Positions 48,701 through 60,700 of a DNA stretch of 64,000 bases are shown piece after piece; the stretch's first letter is position 1; the number at the start of each line of letters is the position of its first letter. The position numbers and the translations under genes are program-made. The stretch lies in the NCBI GenBank assembly GCA_028829895.1, contig CM054180.1, positions 100,538,635-100,602,634 on the forward strand, read 5' to 3'. The stretch comes from Sinotaia quadrata (Eukaryota; Mollusca; Gastropoda; Architaenioglossa; Viviparidae). Below the pieces are notes generated by a model. That model was not told where the DNA came from. It searched no databases and saw only the letters and a program-made list of their open reading frames with translations.

Positions 48701-51700
48701 TCACAATTTTGTTGTTTGTTAAATAATATTTTAAAGCACATTTCCTCTACGGAGCACTGGTTAATTTAAAAAAAAATTAAATGCACTCTTTCAGATTACC
48801 TATGTGTGATGGGGTATGGGGTCTGCTCTATAAAAGTGACATCAAAATAATATATTAATGAATTTCCAGAATCTAAAAAATATACTTAGGAATCTATTAC
48901 AAACTCTAATACTATAATATGATTTTTTAAAAGATTTTTAATTATAGCCATATAAATGTAATACTCTTTGGTTCTTTGGTAAAATGGAGGCGGGGGGGGG
49001 GGGGGGGAGGGAAGAGGGGAAGAAGAGTAATGAACAACATATGTGACATTAAAGGCAGAATTAAAGAATCAAAATGTATTTAAAAATACCTCCTAGCATC
49101 ACAGAATGTAACCCCAGTTTATGATGTGTCCACAAACTTCATGAAAAAAGAAAGTACACATGACCTCAAGAGAATCTGCTGACTGCTTTGAGAAAATGTT
49201 CTGTTGGCGATTCAGTGAACGCCTCAGAGATTCAATTCGAACTGTTCGTTCGTCACCGACAACGTTGTGGAAATTTTGATGCTTCATCTCCTAATGACGC
49301 TTTATATTAGAAACCTTCGCCACTGCTACTGTTGAATGACACAGCAGACAAATAATGTTCATCTGTTGTTGAACAAAACAGTATTGTAGAGTCCAGTCAT
49401 CATTAAACTGCCAGTTTTCATTGTCAACTTTTCTTTACGATTAGCTGCCATTTTGTCACAAAAATATAATCAAAATAAACAATGGACTGTTGCAGTTCGA
49501 ACACTAACGCTTAACAGCTACTGACTGACCATATCACAGGAAGGGCGAGCACATATGCATGGGGTTTGCTGCCCATCTCAGTATAGCCTTTTTCTCTTGC
49601 CTCTGTGAGTGTTAGGTCTATGAGCAGACATCATCTGCATGGAGCGCCTGGACAAATGGGTCAGGAGGTGCTGCTTTGTTTCAAATCACGCGCAGTGTAT
49701 GAGTAAACATTTTGCCAGTACTAATTTATAGTGCTGTGCTAGTGTATATATTTTGAATCATTCTTTACTATGCTATGCATTTGTTACTTACCCTAGACAG
49801 TTATATATCCAGACAGGAAATAGTTTATATTTTTAATTGATCGAATAGTGCACTAAATATTTGACTTTTTCTTTGGACATCGCGAGCCACTTGGCGACTC
49901 TTCGTGGGCCAGAGTTTGTGCACCACTGATCTACATTAAAAAGAGTCCCAAGGGGGGTCAGTCTAAACTTTAAATAAAAGAAAAGAAAATTAAATAATAG
50001 ATCATTATTAATTTATCCTGACTGATTGAACACAACATTTTCTTACATCATCTTGAAAACTGACACAAAGATAGTGCACATGAGGGTGTGATGGTGATAA
50101 GAAAACAAATGGCATTACTATTCTAAAAACTAAAGAGATCAGTCTAACTGACAATGGCAAACAATCTTGCTGACTTATAAACAAATCATATATATGTCTG
50201 CACTTTGCAAACTTACAACTAGGCAAGAGGAGCACTGTTACAGATCTATACTAGACCTGTACTATCAGGTCACGTGAAGAAAGTCCTACCTACAAAAAAA
50301 TAAAAAATACAACTGTCACACTGTGCAATGTGATCTGTACTCCACAGATGACAGTGAATTAAAAGGTATAATGCTCTTCTTCTTTCAGCCATCATTTGGC
50401 TGATATGACACAAAAAATACTGACATGAATTCACACAGGTGTGCATACAGAGTTCTGGATGCTGAAATATCAGAAATCAAGAGTTATCATACTGCTGAAC
50501 AAAAGCCTGTACAGTCAACATAGCGGTCCAGGCAAACAAAAGAAATGTTATTTGCTTCAGAAAGTTATTTTTAGGATAAGCAGTAAAAGTGCCACTCACC
50601 ACTAGTCTCATGGACTCCAACAAGTGTTTCTCTTCTGCAGTTCTGCCAAGAGTGCTGAAGTGGGACATTTCTAAACTTGCAGAGGCTTCTACAAGTTGTT
50701 TGTGCTCAGATCTGAGTTGAAGATTGCTTACTGTTAAAGTGGTACCTTCCTTTAGCATGTCTTGGAGACAAAATGCCTGCAGGCAAGGCAAAAATAATAA
50801 AATGCATTTAATAGAAGCATTAAACTAGAATGACTCTATTGTGATATGCAAGTCAGGTGATTAGTATTTGAGAGAGTATTTGATTAATAAAACAAGACAA
50901 AATAAATTTCACAAACCTGTATGCCTCCCCAAATCCAAATCAGCAGTATATCTCCATTGATATCCACAACATAAAGAACATCACTTCCATACCTAAGAAT
51001 GAAATCAGTCAAATTCTCAAAGAACCTGATATCTACAAATATAAAGAGCTTAACACACATACCTATAGAAATACATCAAATTCTCAAAACTATTGACATC
51101 TGCAAACATAAAGAGCTTAACACACATACCTACAGAATGAAATACATCAAATTCTCAAAGCCATTGATATCTACAAACTTAAAGAGTTTCATTCATACCT
51201 ATAGAATGAAGTCAAATTCTCAAAGCAAAATATATGCATTAGCACTGAAGCAAACCCCAAAACAGCCATTGAAATCCCTGTGGATCCACCCAAACTATTT
51301 AAGGTTTAATTTTACTGATACTTAGTAAAGATATGATTTTCAAAAACATTTTATTTTCCATCAGACAACCAGGCCCAGGTATGCATTTACCCTAGTAGTT
51401 ATTTATCCAGCTACCTGCTAGATGTCACACCACTAAGTTATTTTATCCATTTTCTTGCCAGATGTCTCAACCCTACCAGTTATTTTACCCATCTTCTTGC
51501 CAGATGTCACACCATTAATAGTTATTTTACCCATCTTCTTGCCAGATGTCACACAATTAATAGTTATTTTACCCATCTTCTTGCCAGATGTCACACTAAT
51601 AATAGTTATTTTACCCATCTTCTTGCCAGATGCCACACAATTAATAGTTATTTTACCCATCTTCTTGCCAGATGTCTCAACCCTACCAGTTATTTTACTC

Positions 51701-54700
51701 ATCTTCTTGCCAGATGTCACACAATTAATAGTTATTTTACCCATCTTCTTGCCAGATGTCTCAACCCTACCAGTTATTTTACTCATCTTCTTGCCAGATG
51801 TCACACAATTAATAGTTATTTTACCCATCTTCTTGCCAGATGTCTCAACCCTACCAGTTATTTTACTCATCTTCTTGCCAGATGTCACACAATTAATAGT
51901 TATTTTACCCATCTTCTTGCCAGATGTCACACAATTAATAGTTATTTTACCCATTTTCTTGCCAGATGTCTCAACCCTACCAGTTATTTTACCCATCTTC
52001 TTGCCAGATGTCACACCATTAATAGTTATTTTACCCATCTTCTTGCCAGATGTCACACAATTAATAGTTATTTTACCCATCTTCTTGCCAGATGTCTCAA
52101 CCCTACCAGTTATTTTACTCATCTTCTTGCCAGATGTCACACCACTAATAGTTATTTTACCCATCTTCTTGCCAGATGTCACACCACTAATAGTTATTTT
52201 ACCCATCTTCTTGCCAGATGTCACACCACTAATAGTTATTTTACCCATCTTCTTGCCAGATGTCACACCATTAATAGTTATTTTACCCATCTTCTTGCCA
52301 GATGTCACACCACTAATAGTTATTTTACCCATCTTCCTGTGTGAAGCTACAACTTTGGTAGTTATTCTACCTATCCACATGCCCAAAAGCCACAATACTT
52401 ATTTTACTCATCTACCTTTTCAAGGTGACATAGTAAGTATTCTACCTGTCACAACACAAATAGTTATTGTACAAATCTACCCTCCAAGTCCATAGTGGAG
52501 CCCTGGACAAATCCATAGCTAGTAGGGGATACAAGTGAATTTTAAATGTTCAAGGCAAATAGTCTCCTTATCAGCTTTGCTGTCATTCCTCTCCAAAACA
52601 TGTCAATGCATGTCTTATTTCCTGAACTCACTGTATATGGATGGGGAGAAGGGGGGGGTAATTCTATTGCAATGCAAAATACTGATTACATCACTCATAA
52701 TAACTCCATCTGTTGGTCAAAATAAAACCACCTAAACATTTCATTAATTAAAGTACAATATTTGCTAAGAAGCTACTTGTTTAAGTATTTATTCACATAA
52801 ACACTTAATTTAAAGAGAAAATATATTTTCATCAGTCTGAATATTAATACTTAGGCATTCATAACACAATCAAGCACTAAGTAACTTCAATGTTATTTCT
52901 CAGAAAAGTTCAATAGATAGAGGTTGTACTAGCCTCAAAGAAAATATGAACATAAATGAAAATGTTGCACATACAAATAATGAAATTGTGCAGATGAATA
53001 AACTGTATTATAATGCTATTTGGAGGATAATTCCTAATTCCATTCTTAATGAAATCATAAAATAAATCTTGCAATCACGTGACCAGCACACTGATTTCAG
53101 TTCAAACAAAAGTAGAGAAGTAAGAGCAAGAACATTAGTGACTAAATCACATCAATTAAGAGAAAATCTATAGTATGATACTGAGTTTTAAAATTGAGAG
53201 ACTTTAAATTTTTTTTAACATAATGCTTACCGGCCTGTCTTACTGCAGACAACAATGCCCACAAAGTCAAATTCTCTAAATAAAGGACTTCTCTGTCGCA
53301 GGCATGCCACATTCCAAATCTGTTACCAAAAAAAGTTAACTTGTGAATTTTGATGGATTAATAATATCTAAGCAAAGTATTGCAAATAAAAAAATACATC
53401 CTTATGTAATTATCATAGGCACTTTTGGCACCTCAAACTGATGTTTATGGCCATGCACAAGAATTGTTTATATTATTTCAATGAAAGACTTTCTAAAAAT
53501 ATATACACATCATTTATCATTATTTTTATTTAAAAAAATTTTTTTTTTAACCCATAGAAGTTCCTTTCACAATTATTTTATTAACCTCAACACATACTAA
53601 TAGTTTTTAATTATCTCCCCTATTTCAGGATCTAGTCTATTATTGCATTTTGAAAGTAGAATATAACGTAATAGCCAAGTTTTACAGATTTTTGCTAACT
53701 TAATTTTGATTGGTTTATAGAGATCCAAGTATTTAACATATGATTTTGACTGGTCAAGACACTGAAAAGGTTGGCACACATAATAATCAATTGAGCTTCA
53801 CTGCAGTATATTTGAAGCAAATTCCTAAAAATAAGTTATTTACATCTTATTTTGTTCTTTCAAAATTAAAATCAAGAGTCAAGTAATTTTTTTTTTTAAA
53901 TCAGTGCTAAAGTGGAAATTTGGTACACAAACTAACAAAATGTATATTAAACAAAAATGTTTACAAAATAATACTAACCTCTCTTGGCTCATACACCAAG
54001 TCTAGTAGATTTTCCTCAATGTTCATTAATTGTAGTTGTGTTTGTCGTCCTGCTGTAACTTGCAATTCTGAGCCCTTACCAAGGCATGATCTGAAAAAAA
54101 ATCACTCTCTATCTTCTAAATGAGTTCTAAAGTGTGGTTAAGCTGAAATTTCATGTCCTCCATAAAATTTGCATAGATATATTAAATTTATATTTGCCAG
54201 CTTGTGAGTTTTAAATATGTACTTAAGCTATTTGAACTAAGTTATCAATTTCAATAATTAATCTCATGAAATAAGTATCAAATTAAACAGAAAATTACAA
54301 TGGTGTGCTATAGGACTAACACATATAATTAATAAAATACACTGTACACATTAAGTTAATGAAAAGTAAAGTATATTCTTGGAAATTTCCTTACATACTG
54401 CCAGAACTCTGGTCAAATTATTTCTTTTAAATGGTCATTTGTTTAACTGCCATCATAAAGTAGTATTTGATAGCTGTAATGTCACTGTGGATTATAAAAC
54501 TGATCCAGTGTTTGAGGTAGGTGAGGTGGTAACAGTATTCTAGTATTGTCATAAGTGGTTTAAGATAGTGCATTATTATTACAAAATATCAAAGGGGACT
54601 TAAGACAGTGAATTATCATTATATCATATCAAAGGGGGCTTATGACAGTACATTATTAATATATCATAGGAAGCTTAAGACTGCATTATTATTACATCAT

Positions 54701-57700
54701 ATCAAAGGAGGCATTAAGACTGCATTATTATTACATCATATGAAAGGAGGCTTAAGACTGCATTATTATTACATCATATAAAAGGAGGCTTAAGACTGCA
54801 TTATTATTATATCATATAAAAGGAGGCTTAAGACTGCATTATTATTATATCATATAAAAGGAGGCTTAAGACTGCATTATTATTATTAAGCAATAACTAA
54901 AGTGGCTTAAAAACCACCCTACTACTGTATGATAAGAGAAACAGTGCTCAATTGCAATGTCATAGGGGTTTTAATACTGCACTGTTGCTAATTTCATAGA
55001 GGGCTTGAAAGAGTGTGACAGTTTAAGGAGATTTAAAATAGGGCTCCACTACTATGTCAAAAGAACTCAAAATAGTAATTTAATTCTAGGTTATAGGGGA
55101 ATTAATAGTCCTCTGCTGCTATGCCATAGTAGGTTTGAAAGTGTTCTAGTGCTCTGTGTTGTTGTGGGGCTTGAAACAGCACCTAGCCCTTTGTCACAAG
55201 TTTGCAACATTGCTTTACTGCTATATCAGGTCATAAGGTATTTGAAACATTTCTCAACTGCTATGGCATGCTATATGGTACTTGACACTGCTCAATTCCT
55301 ATGCTATAAGATGATTAAAATACTGCTATATTACTATGCCATGTCATAAGATTCTCGAAAGACTGCTCTGTTGTTATGCCATATCATAAGGTTCTTGAAA
55401 CACTATTGCTATGTCATGTCATAAGGTTCTTGAAACACTATTGCTATGTCATGTCATAAGGTTCTTGAAACACTATTGCTATGTCAAAACACTGCTCTAT
55501 TGCTATGCCACGTCATAAGGGGCTTAAAATATTGCTCTATTGCTAAGACATTTAATCAGGAGTTTGAAACACTGCTCTATTGCTAGGCCATGTCATATGG
55601 TTCTTGAAACACTATTGCTAGGCCATGTCATAAGGTTCTTGAAACACTATTGCTATGCCATGTCATAAGGTACTTAAAATACTGCTCTACTGCTATGCCA
55701 TGTCATAAGGTACTTAAAATACTGCTATGTCATGTCATAAGGCACTTAAAATACTGCTATGCCATGTCTGAGGTAACTTCAAATAAAGTTTTGCTAAGTC
55801 ATCGTGAGCTCAAAATGATGCTCTAGTACTTTGCCAAATTTTTAAAAACTTAAAAATCTTCATGTGTAATTAGTAACTCCATGCTATTAATTTTATCCTT
55901 GAACAGGAAATACCTTGACAATGAAGCTGCCAATGAATACATGCAATATCTCTTCCCCTCTTGCACAGCCTCCCAATCTGCTCCAGGACGCCAAACAGTT
56001 AGCATTACACCTGCCACAGGTATTATTTTTTAAATTTTAACTTACGACACCAATACAACACTACCAAATAAATCAATCAGTAGTTAAACAATAATATATG
56101 ACAATGTGTCTCAAGATAATTCTTTCATTAGGAATTCAACAATTAAACACTGTCCCTGTCTGATTAATACTAAATGAAAGCAAAATCAATTTAAAAATGA
56201 ATGAAATCTCTAAAGCACTCACTAGCTTTCTTGTCGATATCTTGCCGGCAACACCCAGCTACCCTATACTTCTGCAAAGACACTACTACTCGTTCTGACT
56301 GCAAATAGAAAAGTGGGTTAATTAATATATTATGATTCCGAAAACCTTCAAATCACAGGAAATTAACAACACAATAAGACACTGAATAAAACTACCACAA
56401 GCAGCAACCCTGAGTATAATACTGTGAGCATTACAGTATATGTAAGTATATATAGTACAATATTACACAAAGAATATTATATATACAGTGGTGTCACATT
56501 TTATGCAAATTCAATTGTACAATTTCAACAAACAAAAAGTAAAGGAGATGGGGAGAGAGAGTAAACTAATTTTTAAAATTCTGCTTTCATTCTACTTCAT
56601 AAACGTATGCCCCAGAGTGAACATGAGTTAAGAAAAGTGAACTGGCTGTTCTCTCAGTTAGTCTCAGTTATCACAAACCTCTCATTGTGTGAGTATCTTG
56701 TGGCACTAAGTGTGATTCTAGAATATGTAAGAGTAATTTTAACTAATCTTTGACTTTACATAATTTCACCTTATGTACTAACTTGAAAACTTAAACCCCT
56801 GTTAAGATGTGACTTCACTGAAATACTACATTATACAGACAACCCTAATATAGTACAATACCATGAACATTATATATACGATGCACAGTGAAATACTACA
56901 TTTACAGACAACCCTAATATAGTACAAAACCATGAACATTATATATACGATGCACAGTGAAATACTACATTTACAGACAACCCTAATATAGTACAAAACC
57001 ATGAACATTATATATACGATGCACAGTGAAATACTACATTTACAGACAACCCTAATATAGTACAAAACCATGAACATTATATATACGATGCACAGTGACC
57101 TGCATTATAAGGCTTACCCAGGCACTAAGAAGTCTACTATTATCAAAGTTATTTGAAAACTCTTAATTATAAACAGATACAAAAGATGAGTTAAGACTGC
57201 AGGGAAGCTAGAAGTTAAAACAACTAGCACAAAATGTATGTAAAGCCAGACTTAATAAGAACCAGCCATGAATAAATGTGTTATCACAGCAAACTGCAAC
57301 ATGCAAGAAGGATCAATCAGAATTTCTACTGAGATGAACCATCGTATTTATCCACATATTTCCCATCTGATGGGCAATCAAAATAATTGTCATCTCCACA
57401 GATGTGTATAATTTCAATTAATCTCCTGGAAAAAGAAGTGTACTGAGAAGATTGGGCACAAATTTATGATCAGCAAATCATAATGGTATAGATCTATTAC
57501 CCAAGTGAAATCTGGAAAACCAGACAAAAACTAGTAGTTACATAGCAACTTTTGCAGCGTGGACGTAAAATGCTGCAAATCTTACTAAACAAGTAAATAA
57601 AATAAAATAAAATAAAAACTAAGGTCAATAAAAAGCTGAAAACCAAAGAAGCAATTTCTTAACTGCCAACCTGTACTGATGAATCTGCCAATGCCTGCTT

Positions 57701-60700
57701 CATACGTGTCTGGAGTAATTGCTGATGTTCTTCCTGTTGCCAACGCCTATATTCCACTAAGCGTTCTAACTGGCTATTACTCAGCATGCTCTAAAAGACA
57801 ACAAAATTATCATTTTAAAATGTAAAGTTATAACCTTTTCCTGTGTCATCTTGCTTATAAACCACAGAGTTGAATGTTTGACAAATGACATGATGATTTG
57901 CAATATTTAAGTTCAATCAGAGAATGAGTCAATCTGTGTATGCTGGCAGAAAACCATCTTCTTCTAAGAGAGAGAACGAGTTAATGTTCATGCTGGGAGA
58001 AAAATACTCTAACCTACTTCAAACTCATAAAATCTGTTATGTATATTCAGACACTGTTTTAAAAGCAGTATTAATACTCATTAATGTTCTGAAAAGAATA
58101 TCACTGCCTAATGACTTTATAATTTTATAATCAATGCTCTGATCTTGGGGTCATTATGAGTGGGGTTAATAACCGACTCACTATCACAGAGTCTTAGAGA
58201 ATAAATAAATAAACCATGTATAAGTTACCTAGCCGAAGTGCCATACTAATCATTACACTATAAAGTTATAGAACCATTAAAAACCATGTTAATATGCATA
58301 GATTCAGTTACAATAAAACAATAGATCTACATGCTAACAGTACAGTATATGATTCTCAGTAAGGGCATAATTCCCTAGTCTCTTTATGGATAGTGACCCC
58401 TTTATAACAAAACATGTGAGGATGTATATTCAGGTAGACTAAAAATTTCATTAAATATAATCATCTTTATTTTTTGTTCTCTACAATGATTTCTTTTTCT
58501 CTTGAGTTGAAGTTTTTGCAGACCCTTGTGGAGTAGAGTTGTTTGAGTGAGTACTGAGAATCAACTCCACACATTTGGAGAACAATTATGTTGGGCCCTC
58601 ATCATTCTAATCAACTCACTATTCTCTCATTTAGTGGATGTTTGCATAAACTCAACAAAGCAATAATTCATGTAATAAGTCTCAAGCAATAATGGCATGG
58701 ACAATTATAACCATTTCTGTTTACCAAAACCATACTACACAACTGTCGATCCTTGTAGAAGTGGATGTGACTGCATAGCATGATGAGTGCATAAGGCTGC
58801 CTCATTCATGACTGTTAACTTTGTTAACTTTTAGAGATGCATGTTTATGTGCCATATTACACTGCATTTGGAAAAATAACAAAGACAGCTCTCACCAAAT
58901 CAGTTTCATAATTAGTGACATCAACAGAAAGATGATTTAAAAATTAAACAAAGGACAAGACCATGACTGTAGCTTTGAATACATCACCACAATTTTGAGT
59001 ATTTCACCATAGTCCCATAGTTTAGAGAACCTTGCTGTAGAAAATATAGTGACTGTAGCCCTAGGTGGGCTTGTTTTAATAATTAAATTTGACTATTAAT
59101 ATGTTAAAGATTTACTCCCAGTCAAACATAGGTGGCAAGTGCTTTATTTGAATATGATTCAGTATGACATTCAATGGAGATTGTTCTGTCTTTAAAGGTT
59201 TTTTTTAAATATTTCCTAACCTGCAAATCTTCAGGTTGTAGGGACTTATCCACAGCGTCACTGATTTCAGCACCTGTCGTTAGTTCACGTACTTCACATT
59301 CATTCATGAAATGTCTGTGCTTAACTTTATCTGGTAAAAGATAAAATATATTCAAGTCTTGTGTATTTAAAATTTAAAATTATATTTAAAAATATATTCA
59401 AGTCTTGTGTATTTAAAATTTAAAATTAAGTTTTAGAGTGTAACTTACTTAATTCAAACAGCTTGAGTCAAGAAAATCACAAAAATTAGTTGGAAATTCA
59501 TCATTAACCGAATATGTTAAAACAACTTATGGAAATACACAAATGTTCATATTGTTGGCTTATTAGACAGTTTTAAAAAATGTTGATAATATATTTTTAA
59601 CTATTTTAATTTAATTTTAAAAATTTGTTCTCTCCTTCATCAAAGACAATTATTTCACTTTGTTCAAGATTATAACAACTTCTGAAGAGGGTTGGGGGTT
59701 TCTGTAATAAAAATTTTAAAAAAATTATAAACACACACAACAAAACCTATAAATGAAACAAAAGGTCTAAACACAGACAAAAATAACAACTGTTACATTA
59801 TATGTCTTAGTCTGTATCTTAAAGGTAAATGACATAAAAGAACAAAACACACACAACATTATTAACTATTAATTATGGTTTTTGCTTGAATTGGTAACTG
59901 AACAAATCCTCTCTGTTCAATTATTAATTACATTTCCAGTTAAAACTTTAGACAAAAATTTTAATAATTTTTAATATCAGAAATTAGCATGAAAAATACT
60001 GCAAATTAAGCAACAGTAAATAAAAAAAATGTCAAAAATTGTTGTAAGTTAAATGTTATAATATATTATACAAGAATAATTTGATAAAAATGCACGTCAT
60101 GTTATGTAAAACAATAGGACAATAATTTAAAGAACATTGCAAGTGTTGTTCAATAAAGTAAAGTTGAAAATTTGACAAAAATTACAAGATAAATGGTGCT
60201 ATATATGAATGTGGATAATAATTTCTAAAATATTTAAAGTAATTTAAAGCAAGAATAATAATTTCTAAAACAATGCAAGCAGTATTCCATGAAAACAAGG
60301 ATAGTATTTTAACAAAATATTGCAGGTGGTGATCAATAACATGGATGAAAATTTTTAAAACCTTGCAAAAGTGGTGATCAATAAAAACAAGAATAAATGT
60401 TTAACAAACACTGCAAGGTAAAAAAACAAAATCAACCAAGGATTTTGGCAAAAAGAATAAAATTTATCAAACACTGCAAATGAACCTCAGTTCTAAAATA
60501 GGGACAGAGGATAATAGTTTTAAAATAACTTACATCAAATGAAACTTCAGTTTTAAATTAAGGATTGAGTTTTATTATGCTAAGAAAAAGAAAAAACTCA
60601 CTGGCATACTGTTCTTTTTCTATTTCCAACTGTAATTTGGCATACAATCTTTCAATCATTGCCTCTCGCTTTTCTTCATATTGATCTCTAACTTTTGCCT

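Noticed and set aside
49098..49287. Open frame considered as a BRCA2 exon
   Set aside because: Its sequence belongs to a hAT BED-finger protein, and the BRCA2 frame joins correctly without it.
51433..52495. Open frames of 320 and 346 codons on opposite strands
   Set aside because: Both are read-through of a 42-bp tandem array inside a BRCA2 intron; the codon repeat follows from the period being divisible by 3.
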